A stretch of DNA of 43,632 nucleotides, from the NCBI GenBank assembly GCA_020199905.1, contig JAIVJS010000083.1:1-43632 (forward strand), written 5' to 3'. Shown here in pieces: positions 1-7,102 of this stretch. The notes below the pieces were generated by a model that worked only from the letters and a program-made list of their open reading frames with translations, ran no database searches and was not told the origin of the DNA. A program made the position numbers and the translations under genes. This DNA comes from Acidobacteriota bacterium. GTDB taxonomy: Bacteria; Acidobacteriota; Thermoanaerobaculia; UBA5066; Gp7-AA6. The number at the start of each line of letters is the position of its first letter. Position 1 is the stretch's first letter.

Positions 1-793
1 CGCGAAGGCGGTGCCCTTCGGCGACGAGACGGCGGCGCAGATCTCCGGCGACTCCGAGCAGCATCTGAAATTCGTACGCCTCGCGCGAAAGAGCGAGCCG
101 CCGGATCGTCGCGAGCGCGCGCTCGACGAGGACCTCGTCGTGCGTCGCGATGCCGACGTAGCAGCCCGCGCCCAGGAGATCCTCGACCATCGCCGCGTAG
201 TTGTCGCGGATCTCTTCCCGGCCCTGATACGCGATCTCGGGCGGCTCGACGTAAATGCCCTTGCAGACGCGCACGTTGCCGCCGACGCGCACGACGCGCG
301 CGAGATCCTCGCGGCTCCGATGGAGGTACGCCTGCAGAACGATGCCGACCTTTTCAGTTCGCTGGTGCGCCTCCAGATAGATGCGGATCGTTTCCTCGGT
401 GACGGCGGAATCTTCCATGTCGATGCGAACGAACGTTCCATGCCTTGCGGCGGCGTCGAGAAGGCGAGCGAACTGGCCGCGGCACTCCGCGGGGTCGACC
501 TTCAGGCCGAGAGCCGTCAGCTTGACCGAGATGTTCGAGTCGAGCCGCCGCGCGGCGAGAGCGTCTAGCGCCCGGCAGTATTCGAGGACGGTCTCGTCCG
601 TCTCGTCCAGCCGCGTGACGTCCTCGCCGAGAACGTCGAGAGTCGCCATGCATCCCTCGGCGTTTAGTTTTTCGACGACCTGGAGCGCGTCCTCCAGGGT
701 CTCGCCCGCGACGTATCGGGAGGAGAAGACCCGAACCAGACGCCTGGGCACCAGAGGCAGCGTGCGAACGATGATCGAGTTGAGCGCCTTCAC
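1..793 (-). CDS. Proline dehydrogenase (partial, C-terminus outside window)
   Basis: FAD-dependent oxidation of proline to pyrroline-5-carboxylate, the first step of proline breakdown. The reverse-strand translation gives 264 codons with no stop up to the window edge. It carries the family core: TLDVLGEDV near residue 62, SVKLTALGL near residue 100, VRIDMEDS, and further on GIVLQAYLHR and VRVCKGIY, which line the flavin and proline pocket of the PRODH barrel. The start is GTG at 793, overlapping the TGA of the upstream comF-like gene by 4 bases, so the two are probably co-transcribed. The usual length of monofunctional bacterial enzymes is about 300 residues, so only the C-terminal end is missing. 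Whether a P5C dehydrogenase domain follows cannot be seen. The family call is firm; physiology is inferred. Confidence 0.9.
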   Translation of the reverse strand, partial: MKALNSIIVRTLPLVPRRLVRVFSSRYVAGETLEDALQVVEKLNAEGCMATLDVLGEDVTRLDETDETVLEYCRALDALAARRLDSNISVKLTALGLKVDPAECRGQFARLLDAAARHGTFVRIDMEDSAVTEETIRIYLEAHQRTEKVGIVLQAYLHRSREDLARVVRVGGNVRVCKGIYVEPPEIAYQGREEIRDNYAAMVEDLLGAGCYVGIATHDEVLVERALATIRRLALSREAYEFQMLLGVAGDLRRRLVAEGHRLR

Positions 794-1575
794 GCCTTCT
801 CTCCCGCGGTCCCCCGCCAGGAAAGGGGCGCGATGGCGTCCTCCCGCGTCGCGCGCGCGAAGCACCAGACGTCGACGTCGCGCGCTCCCGCGGCGATCAG
901 CGCCCGCGCGCACTCCCGGGCCGTCGCGCCGGAGGTGGCGACGTCGTCCACGAGAAGGATGCGCGGAGGCACGGGGCCGCGAGCGGCGAATGCGCCTCGA
1001 ACGTTTGGCGCGCGCTGCTGCGCCGAAAGACCGCTCTGTCTTGACGTAGCGCGCACCTTGGTGAGCCGGCGCGCCCGGAGCGGGGCGCCGATGAGGGTGG
1101 CGACCGAGTGGGCGAGAAGCTCGGCCGGGTGATCGCGACGGAGCCGCGAAAGACCGGTCGCGGGTACGGGCACCACCTCGTCGAAGCGCTCTTCCCCGTG
1201 CCGAGGCCGCATGCGGCGTGCGAGGTGGGGCGCCAGAAACGCCGCGCCCCGGAATTTGAACGCAATGAGCACCTCTCGCGCCACGCCCCGATACGGCGCG
1301 GCGGCGCGAAGGCGGCGGAAGGCGGGAGGATCGATCGTGCATCGGCCGCACACCTCCGCGTCGAGCGCCGGGAGAGGGTCGCCGCAACGAAGACATCCCG
1401 GCTCCGGTTCCGGGAGCGCCTTCCAGCAGGTGTCGCAGACTCCGCCCGTCCGGATCTCCTCCACCGGGTGGACACCGCAGGAGAGGCAGAGAGAGGGGAA
1501 GAGGAGAGCGGCGGCGGCGCGGAGGAGCTCTCCGTTTTTCGCGGTCCGCGAATTCGGCTCCGCCTCCGTAGACAT
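790..1575 (-). CDS. comF: ComF family phosphoribosyltransferase-like protein
   Basis: A 261-residue member of the ComF/GntX family, linked to DNA uptake in competent bacteria and otherwise of unclear function. The N-terminus holds four cysteine pairs (C30/C33, C47/C50, C61/C64, C76/C79), as expected for the zinc module. The C-terminal phosphoribosyltransferase domain ends with the PRPP-binding loop VDDVATSGAT at about residues 209-218. The conserved step LIAFKFRG lies in between. The reading frame is open further upstream to 1812, but that extension is not family-like; ATG at 1575 puts the first Cys pair at the normal distance. The TGA overlaps the GTG of the proline dehydrogenase gene (GTGA). 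The neighbours give no hint of competence genes. Confidence 0.85.
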   Translation of the reverse strand: MSTEAEPNSRTAKNGELLRAAAALLFPSLCLSCGVHPVEEIRTGGVCDTCWKALPEPEPGCLRCGDPLPALDAEVCGRCTIDPPAFRRLRAAAPYRGVAREVLIAFKFRGAAFLAPHLARRMRPRHGEERFDEVVPVPATGLSRLRRDHPAELLAHSVATLIGAPLRARRLTKVRATSRQSGLSAQQRAPNVRGAFAARGPVPPRILLVDDVATSGATARECARALIAAGARDVDVWCFARATREDAIAPLSWRGTAGEKA

Positions 1576-1705
1576 GGAAGGCGGATTGTAGACCGGCCGC
1601 TCGCCGAAACCGGAGTCCGTCTCGAGCCGAAAGATCGAAGGCCGCAGCGCTCCGACGCCGCCGGGGCCCGGAAGTCTGCGGCTACACTCCCCGTTGGAGG
1701 TGCCG

Positions 1706-2296
1706 ATGATCAAGAGAGTCCGGATTCTGGTGCTTGCGGCGGGTGCGCTGTTGTGGGGGCTTCCCGCGTTCGCGCAGACCTGGGCGCTCGGCGCTTCGCT
1801 CGGAACCGTCAACGACGTGTCTCACAAGTTCTCCTTCGAGGAATTCCGCTCACGGGATCTCTCGGTGTGGGGAGAATTCTCTCTCGACGAGAGAGTCCAG
1901 CTCCGCGGCACCTACGGTTCCCTTCGCACGACGGGGGCGAACTCCAATCGCGTCGTGACCGACGGCGCGGGCGTGAACTTCCTGGCGCCGGAGCTTCGCA
2001 GCCGCGTCGACTACGGGACGATCGGGGTCTCGTACGAATTCTGGGAAGGCGACTACACGTCCGGCCTCTTCGGCGGTCTCGGCGGCTACCGCATCAAGCC
2101 CGATCGAGCGCCGGCGGGGTTCGAGTCCTTCGCGGACCCGAAGGAGACGGTTCTCGGATTTCACGTCGGCATCGACGGCAGCCTTCGCGTCTGGCGCCAT
2201 CTCTCCGTCGTCGGGCGTCTCACCGTTCACGCGTTCAAGTCGGGGGAGTCGCGCGCGATCCTGACGGCGGATGGAGGGTTGACGTATCGATTTTAG
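1706..2296 (+). CDS. Outer-membrane beta-barrel-like secreted protein
   Basis: A 196-residue exported protein of unknown function. Residues 1-24 form a clear signal peptide (positively charged start, hydrophobic run, cleavage after AFA). The rest alternates short polar and aromatic strands (for example VDYGTIGVSYEF, TSGLFGGLGGYRI, VVGRLTVHAF) and ends LTYRF with a terminal Phe, typical of small barrels of the OmpA/OmpX type recognised by the BAM machinery. Start: ATG at 1706, eight bases after GGAGG at 1696-1700; a TTG at 1694 in frame is less likely because it overlaps that ribosome binding site. The gene is divergent from comF. No close family recognised. Confidence 0.7.
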   Translation: MIKRVRILVLAAGALLWGLPAFAQTWALGASLGTVNDVSHKFSFEEFRSRDLSVWGEFSLDERVQLRGTYGSLRTTGANSNRVVTDGAGVNFLAPELRSRVDYGTIGVSYEFWEGDYTSGLFGGLGGYRIKPDRAPAGFESFADPKETVLGFHVGIDGSLRVWRHLSVVGRLTVHAFKSGESRAILTADGGLTYRF

Positions 2297-2727
2297 GAAA
2301 TCGAGAGTTGAGAGTCGGGAGAAGTTGACCGGGGTAAGCGGCCTGTCGACCGCCTGCCGATTTCCGCCTGCCGCTCGTTCCTCATCGGTTGGCACTCTTG
2401 TTGCTTTGGCCGGGGACAAGCTTATGTGGAACAACTGGATTCCTCCCGCCGCCAAAGCCTCCCTACTACCTGGCCGTTCGCTGCGCGTGACGGTCCGGCC
2501 CCGTTTCGCCCCCAGCTCTTAGGCATCCCACCTTTAAAGGCCAACCGGCCGATCCGTCCGGCGAAAGCCGGGCGGACGCCCGCCATTTCCGAGCTATCAG
2601 CTATAGCTGTCAGCCAAAAGGGCTAAGCGCTCTAGCGCCGTTTTTGGCCGTTTCGGACCGGCCCGGAAAACAAGACTGGTTACGGGGGTTCCGCTGAGAG
2701 CCGGAGAGCTGAGAGCTGACGGCTGTC
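2297..2727. other. 431-base intergenic region with repeat-like and hairpin sequence
   Basis: No convincing gene. Two short open frames here (2325-2522, 2426-2626) lack family resemblance and a ribosome binding site. The region carries clusters of degenerate 'AGCT(G/A)(T/A)CAGCT' and 'GAGAGCTGA' type sequence at 2303-2328, 2591-2614 and 2693-2727, plus a hairpin at 2613-2648 (arms GCCAAAAGGGC and GCCGTTTTTGGC). Its function is unknown. Confidence 0.5.
2591..2727. repeat. Degenerate AGCT/GAGAGCTGA intergenic repeats
   Basis: Two patches of imperfect short-period repeats: GAGCTATCAGCTATAGCTG at 2591-2609, and GAGAGCCGGAGAGCTGAGAG at 2697-2716 continuing to 2727. Similar sequence recurs at 31459-31488 and 31621-31638 in another intergenic gap, and none of it lies inside a gene. 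What the repeats do is not known. Confidence 0.5.
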
Positions 2728-3207
2728 TTACTTCTTCTCCGGTTCCGCCTCGATGATGAGCGGAAGGAGGGTCGACTCCTTCTTCGAGGAAAGCGAGATC
2801 TCGGTGCGCGTCCGGATCACTCCCTTGATGGAGAGCAGCCGCCGCTGGAGGAAATCAGCGAGCGCGGCGGTGTCCGCAGCCTTCACCTTGAGGCGGTAAG
2901 CGTACTCGCCGGCGAGGTAATGGCATTCCTGGACGCCCAGGAGCTTCTCGAGATCGTCGACGAAGCCCTTTTCGAAGCGGGGATGCTCGAGCGCGACGTC
3001 CACGTAGGCCGTCAGAGGAAATCCCATCTTCTCGTGGTCGAGCAGCGCCACGAAGCCCTTGATCATCCCGTGGCGCTCCATCTTCTTGATGCGCTCGTTC
3101 ACGGAGGGGGTCGTGAGACCCACGGCACCCGCAATCTTGGCTTGCGAAAGCTTGCCGTTGCGCTGGAGCATGTCCAGGATCCGGAGATCAATGTCGTCGA
3201 TCGTCAT
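2728..3207 (-). CDS. Lrp/AsnC family transcriptional regulator
   Basis: A 159-residue regulator of the feast/famine family, which binds DNA as dimers to octamers and senses amino acids. Residues 3-50 are the helix-turn-helix (DLRILDMLQRNGKLSQAKIA, then GLTTPSVNERIKKME as recognition helix). Residues 65-145 form the RAM ligand-binding domain, with the GEYAYRLKVKA segment near the ligand site. Start: ATG at 3207 with GAGGG a few bases upstream; an in-frame start 7 codons earlier would place that site inside the gene. The divergent upstream gap (3208-3328) has an AT-rich palindrome that could be its operator. The effector is unknown; with proline dehydrogenase 2 kb away an amino-acid role is possible but not shown. 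Confidence 0.9.
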   Translation of the reverse strand: MTIDDIDLRILDMLQRNGKLSQAKIAGAVGLTTPSVNERIKKMERHGMIKGFVALLDHEKMGFPLTAYVDVALEHPRFEKGFVDDLEKLLGVQECHYLAGEYAYRLKVKAADTAALADFLQRRLLSIKGVIRTRTEISLSSKKESTLLPLIIEAEPEKK

Positions 3208-3260
3208 GTCGCCCTCACGGTGCCGCACCTTATAAGATTAGAGGCAAATCCAGTTGCTGC

Positions 3261-3273
3261 CTAATAATATTAG
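3261..3273. promoter_or_regulatory. AT-rich palindrome between lrp-like and dnaJ-like genes
   Basis: CTAATAATATTAG is a perfect inverted repeat with 6-base arms around one A, in an AT-rich island within GC-rich DNA. Lrp-family proteins bind AT-rich palindromes of about this size and often repress their own gene, so it is a candidate operator for the adjacent regulator. Binding is inferred only. Confidence 0.4.
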
Positions 3274-3311
3274 ACCAGGAGACGCTGTCAATAGGAGAAT
3301 TCTGGCGTCGT

Positions 3312-3317
3312 TATAAT
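3312..3317 (+). promoter_or_regulatory. Candidate -10 box for dnaJ-like gene, near-leaderless
   Basis: A perfect TATAAT lies 11 bases before the ATG at 3329. Transcription would begin near 3324, leaving a leader of about 5 bases. No Shine-Dalgarno sequence is present, which fits leaderless translation. No good -35 box is seen at the standard distance. Confidence 0.4.
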
Positions 3318-3328
3318 TCCGCAAACGT

Positions 3329-4348
3329 ATGAAAAAACGCGACTATTACGAGGTTCTCGGGGTTTCGAGGGACGCTCCGGAGGCCGACATCAAGAAGGCC
3401 TACCGCCGTCTCGCGCGCAAGCTGCACCCCGACGTGAACCCCGGCGACAAGAACGCCCAGAAGAAGTTCCAGGAGGTCCAGGAGGCCTACGACGTCCTCC
3501 GGGAACAGGACAAGCGCCGGGCCTACGACCGCTTCGGCCACGCGGGCCCGTCCATGGGGTTCGACCCGGGCGGGGGCGGCCGGCAGGAGCGGCGCGGACC
3601 CTCTCCTCCCCCGGGCGGCGGCGCCCCGTTCGAAGGCTTTCAGTTCGACCCCGCCGATCTCGGGGACATCTTCGGCAACCTCTTCGGCGGCGGAGGCGCC
3701 CGCGGGCGCGCGCGCGAGCAGGGCGAGGACTCGTCGGGAAGCATCGAGGTCCCGTTCCGCGACGCGATCCTCGGGGGCTTCGCCTCCCTTTCCCTGCGCC
3801 GTGAGAAGGAGTGCGCACGATGCGATGGCAAGGGCCGCATCGGCCGGGAGCTCTGCCCCGTCTGCCGCGGGTCGGGCCGCATCGCGGAGGCGGAGACGGT
3901 CAAGATCCGGATCCCCGAAGGGACGGAGAACGGCGGAACCATCCGGATTCCCGGAAAGGGCTCGGAGGGCTCTCGCGGGGGCGCGCCGGGGGACCTCTAC
4001 GTCACCGTCCGGGTCGCGCCGCACCCTTACTTCGAGCGGCTCGGCGACGACATTCACGGGATCGTTCCGGTCACCGTCAAGGAGGCGTACGCGGGCGCCG
4101 AGATCGATGTGCCCACCGTCCACGGCCTCCGGCGCGCGAGGATCCCGCCCGGATCCCAGGGACGTCAGAAGTTCCGGCTCCGGGGGCAGGGCGTGAAGAA
4201 CCCACGCACCGGCCAGACCGGAGACCACATCTACACGATCCGGATCATGCTCCCGAAGACGGAGACGCCGGCCGGCATCGACGCCGCGACGCTGCTCGAT
4301 TCGCTCTACGAGAAGCCGGTGAGGTCGGACCTGCCGAAGGGGCTGTAG
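3329..4348 (+). CDS. DnaJ-like J-domain co-chaperone with a single zinc site
   Basis: A 339-residue Hsp40 that would stimulate DnaK ATPase and hand over unfolded clients. Residues 4-70 are the J domain with HPD at 33-35. A Gly/Phe-rich linker runs to about residue 140. Then come only two CxxCxGxG motifs (C162/C165 and C176/C179), enough for one zinc ion, where classical DnaJ has four motifs and two zincs. The C-terminal substrate-binding domains follow (HPYFERLGDD, then VPTVHGLRRARIPPGSQ and the FRLRGQG motif). It is therefore between DnaJ and CbpA in build. It stands alone without dnaK or grpE nearby. The ATG is the first Met of the J domain and no ribosome binding site precedes it. Confidence 0.92.
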   Translation: MKKRDYYEVLGVSRDAPEADIKKAYRRLARKLHPDVNPGDKNAQKKFQEVQEAYDVLREQDKRRAYDRFGHAGPSMGFDPGGGGRQERRGPSPPPGGGAPFEGFQFDPADLGDIFGNLFGGGGARGRAREQGEDSSGSIEVPFRDAILGGFASLSLRREKECARCDGKGRIGRELCPVCRGSGRIAEAETVKIRIPEGTENGGTIRIPGKGSEGSRGGAPGDLYVTVRVAPHPYFERLGDDIHGIVPVTVKEAYAGAEIDVPTVHGLRRARIPPGSQGRQKFRLRGQGVKNPRTGQTGDHIYTIRIMLPKTETPAGIDAATLLDSLYEKPVRSDLPKGL

Positions 4349-4482
4349 TCAGTTTTCAGTTTCAGTCCTCATTTCGGACGTTCGAAAAGGGACTCGGGAG
4401 GTCGGAGCCGGGTCGGACGGTGCCCCGCTTTGGAATTCTCAAGGGCGGGCTCGGAGTGGCGGAACCGAAACTGATATCTGAA

Positions 4483-5562
4483 CTAGTTCTTCGTCGCCAT
4501 CTCCTGGACCAGCTGCATCGCTTTGTTTTCCGACATCTCATCCGTCAGGGCGATTGCGCGGGGAGCGGACCACTTGGCGGCCGCGGCGTCGTAGCGGATG
4601 AACCGGACCGCACCGACCTCCGACCAGATGAGCGTCGGGTTGTAGGTCGGGCCGACGATCGTGACGATCGGGCTCGAGAGCTCGGACGGGAGATTCGTCG
4701 CGACGGGACCCTGCATCGTGATCCCGACGACGGGGATCCGGCGGCGCAGCGTCGACTTCGAGTTCGGCCCGGAGGTCCCGAGATCCGTCGGGAACGCGAT
4801 CCGGACCACATATTGCTTCTTGGAAGCGAGATCGGCGAAGCTCGCGAGGATCGCGCCGCCCGGCCCTTCGAGCTGAAGGCTGGGATACAGGTACGCGCCC
4901 GGAGGAAGGTCGTCGTAGCTCGTCGGCGCTCCGCCGCCGCCCACCGTCGAGGGCAGGTCATAGACGGGAACGTCGTTGGCGCTCGTGTCCTCGTCCAGGA
5001 AGATCGGCGCATAGCGCGCCTGCGCGTACTGCGACTCTTCCCACCAGATGACGGAGAGAAGCGAGCGGGTCTTCCACGCGTCCTTGCCGTTTTCATCGAT
5101 CCAGTGGACGACCTGGTGGGACAGGAGCATCCGCGGGTTGTAGGCGTGCGCGAATCCCAGGTTCGGAAGGAGGTCGAGCTGCTTCCACGCGCCCTGGCGG
5201 AAGACGCCGAGGTGCAGCACGTTCAAGACCGAGAGCTCTTCCTTCCAGAGGAGGACCAGGGAGCTGCTCTGCTCGTCGAACGCGAGGTCGAGGTTCAACT
5301 TCGAGTTGTGCGACGTCGTGTTCGGGATGATTCCGAGCGCGCGCTTTCCGTCCTGCGCGAGCGACGTCCACTCGATGAGGTTGTCGTCGGGCCGGATTCC
5401 GGAGCCCGTCACGCCGAGGTCGGCGGCGATGCCGGAGCGAACGGTGTAGACGGTGCCGTCGGGCGCCAGGAGCGATTTCTCCTCCGCTCTCGCGCTCCCC
5501 GAGGCGAGCAGAAGCGCCGCCAGGGCGAGAAGAGACGCGGCGAGGACGCGCGGGCTCTTCAT
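4483..5562 (-). CDS. Secreted protein of unknown function
   Basis: A 359-residue exported protein. Residues 1-26 are a signal peptide (MKSPRVLAASLLALAALLLA, cleavage after ARA). The mature part has many short beta-like segments with Trp/Tyr (VVHWIDENGKDAW, LSVIWWEESQ, LIWSEVGAVRFIRYD), suggesting a beta-propeller or beta-sandwich. No catalytic motif is recognised. It is the last gene of a minus-strand set with an XRE regulator and a TPR protein; its start lies one base after the TPR stop, so the two are translationally coupled. Convergent with dnaJ; the 134-base gap between them (4349-4482) shows no clear terminator. Confidence 0.7.
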   Translation of the reverse strand: MKSPRVLAASLLALAALLLASGSARAEEKSLLAPDGTVYTVRSGIAADLGVTGSGIRPDDNLIEWTSLAQDGKRALGIIPNTTSHNSKLNLDLAFDEQSSSLVLLWKEELSVLNVLHLGVFRQGAWKQLDLLPNLGFAHAYNPRMLLSHQVVHWIDENGKDAWKTRSLLSVIWWEESQYAQARYAPIFLDEDTSANDVPVYDLPSTVGGGGAPTSYDDLPPGAYLYPSLQLEGPGGAILASFADLASKKQYVVRIAFPTDLGTSGPNSKSTLRRRIPVVGITMQGPVATNLPSELSSPIVTIVGPTYNPTLIWSEVGAVRFIRYDAAAAKWSAPRAIALTDEMSENKAMQLVQEMATKN

Positions 5563-5563
5563 C

Positions 5564-6466
5564 TCAGGCTCTCAGGTTGATGACTTCCATCAGGCTGATC
5601 TGACGGAGGTAGTGCTTCAGGGCGGGGAAGCCGGGGTAATAGCTCGCGAGAGCCTCGTAATGCTCGTCGGCCTGCGACTCGCGCCCCATCTCCGAGTACG
5701 TCTCGGCCAGCAGGTAGTGAGAGTTCTTCACCACGTCGTCGCGGCCGAATTCCTTGCCGAGGCCGAGCGCGCGGATGCCCCAGCTCTCCGCGTCGTCGAG
5801 CCGGTTTCGCTTCACGTGCGCGAAACAGAGATCGAGCGAGGGGTAGTCCATCGCCTGCCGCGCTCCGAGCCGGTCGAGAACCGACAGCGATTGCTCGACG
5901 AGCGGGACGCCGACGTCCATCCGATCGAGGGCGATGTGGCAGTACCCGAGGTTGTCCGCCGCGACCGCCGCCTGCCGGGAGAGGCTTTCGCCTTCCGACT
6001 CCAGCCGTTCGAGCGCTTCCTCGAAAAGCCCGCGCGCCGCCTCGAAGCGGCTCTCATGGAGCTCCAGGCTCGCCAGGAGATTGAGCGACGTCCCCGTCAG
6101 CTCCTCCTCGCCCAGATCGCGGGCCTTGGCGAGCGCGGTCTGCGCGTAGAAGCGCGCCTTCGAGTACTCGCCGCGTGCCTCGTGCGCGTTGGCCGAAACG
6201 TAAGCCGCGAGCACGCCGTTGTAGCTCGACGGGTTTCGCAGGAGGACCTCCTTCAGGCGGGAGAGGTCGAAGTCCTGGCGATCCATCTCGATCAGCGTGG
6301 TCGCGCGGTTGCAGGTGAAGAGGTCCTCGAGATCCCTGTCCTTCCACGAACGCGCGAGGAAGAGCGCGTCGTCATACAGGGTCAGCGCGCGCTCGTAGGC
6401 ACCGGCCCAGATCGCCTCGCGGGCGGTCTTCCGGAGAAACTCGAGATGTTTTCGGCGCTCGCTCAT
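5564..6466 (-). CDS. TPR-repeat protein
   Basis: A 300-residue all-helical protein with about six tetratricopeptide-like repeats from residue 13 to the end (for example AGAYERALTLYDDALFLARS, GEYSKARFYAQTALAKARDL, SRFEAARGLFEEALERLES, DRMDVGVPLVEQSLSVLDRL). No signal peptide or membrane segment, so likely cytoplasmic. TPRs bind protein partners. It sits 80 bases downstream of an XRE-type regulator and one base before a secreted protein, on the same strand. The arrangement recalls regulator-TPR pairs in which the TPR domain senses a signal, but here the HTH and TPR are separate proteins. The specific role is unknown. Confidence 0.75.
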   Translation of the reverse strand: MSERRKHLEFLRKTAREAIWAGAYERALTLYDDALFLARSWKDRDLEDLFTCNRATTLIEMDRQDFDLSRLKEVLLRNPSSYNGVLAAYVSANAHEARGEYSKARFYAQTALAKARDLGEEELTGTSLNLLASLELHESRFEAARGLFEEALERLESEGESLSRQAAVAADNLGYCHIALDRMDVGVPLVEQSLSVLDRLGARQAMDYPSLDLCFAHVKRNRLDDAESWGIRALGLGKEFGRDDVVKNSHYLLAETYSEMGRESQADEHYEALASYYPGFPALKHYLRQISLMEVINLRA

Positions 6467-6546
6467 GGCTTATCCGGGCTCGCTTGTCCAGGCTGCCGTT
6501 CGTGCGGAGATGGGTCCGATCATTGTCCGGGACGGGTCACCGAAAC

Positions 6547-6948
6547 TCAAGACCTATCTTCCGGATCGACTGCGGGCGCCTCCCCCTGAGCGGCTCCTTC
6601 CCTGTCCTGCTGCTGCAGCATCTTCTTGAAGCGGACGAAGTCTCTCACTTCGCGCTGCGCGTCGCTCGAAAGGGCCTCGAAGTCGGCCACGAGCTCGCGA
6701 GCCTCGGCCTCGGCGGCCGCCTCGGTCTCGCCGAAGAATTCGCCCATCTTGAGGTCGAAAACCTGGAGGATCTTGAAAAGGGTGTCGAGCCCGACCTTGT
6801 ACTCGCCCTGCTCCATCCGCGAGAGATCCGATTGCGCGACGCCGATCTTCTCCGAGAGCTCCGTCTGCGTGAGGCGACGCCCCTTGCGCAGCTCGCGGAT
6901 TCGCGAGCCGACCAGGTGAATCTTGCGGGGCGACAGCGGGGACGACAT
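6547..6948 (-). CDS. XRE/Cro-CI family DNA-binding regulator
   Basis: A 133-residue regulator. Residues 13-68 are a classic HTH_3 domain (IRELRKGRRLTQTELSEKIG, then VAQSDLSRMEQGEYKVGLDT as turn and recognition helix). Residues 75-120 are an Ala/Glu-rich helix with AREVRDFVRFKKM-like character that could mediate dimerisation. The tail is acidic and disordered. Start: ATG at 6948 with AAGG seven bases upstream. It heads the minus-strand set with the TPR and secreted proteins. The upstream gap has repeated GTTC elements that may be its own operator. Targets unknown. Confidence 0.85.
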   Translation of the reverse strand: MSSPLSPRKIHLVGSRIRELRKGRRLTQTELSEKIGVAQSDLSRMEQGEYKVGLDTLFKILQVFDLKMGEFFGETEAAAEAEARELVADFEALSSDAQREVRDFVRFKKMLQQQDREGAAQGEAPAVDPEDRS

Positions 6949-6985
6949 GGAGGAACCTTTTCCGTTGGGGCTGGCTGCTGAAAGC

Positions 6986-7016
6986 GTTCTGTTGTGTTCT
7001 TGTTCCGTTCCTGAAC
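6986..7016. promoter_or_regulatory. Phased GTTC elements upstream of XRE gene
   Basis: GTTCT occurs at 6986 and 6996, GTTC at 7002 and 7007, and GAAC at 7013, so that GTTCCTGAAC (7007-7016) is an inverted repeat. Ten-base phasing puts sites on one face of the helix. This is a plausible autoregulatory operator for the XRE protein, not demonstrated. Confidence 0.3.
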
Positions 7017-7080
7017 AGCGGGAAGCGTGGTGGAGTCGCCCCGGGGAATTGGATGCTATTGCACCATAAGGTCAGGTCAC

Positions 7081-7086
7081 TATAAT
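7081..7086 (+). promoter_or_regulatory. Candidate -10 box for ABC permease gene
   Basis: Perfect TATAAT ending 16 bases before the ATG at 7103; transcription would begin near 7093 with a leader of about 10 bases. The stretch before the ATG is pyrimidine-rich (CCCCCTCCCTCTCC) and has no Shine-Dalgarno. A weak -35 candidate (TTGCAC, 7059-7064) lies 16 bases upstream. Confidence 0.4.
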
Positions 7087-7102
7087 CCCCCTCCCTCTCC
7101 GC

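Noticed and set aside
2530..2650. Possible riboswitch-like fold (GGCGAAAGCC plus neighbouring stems)
   Set aside because: It superficially recalls a GAAA-loop element, but the conserved core of no known class is present and the downstream gene is on the other strand.
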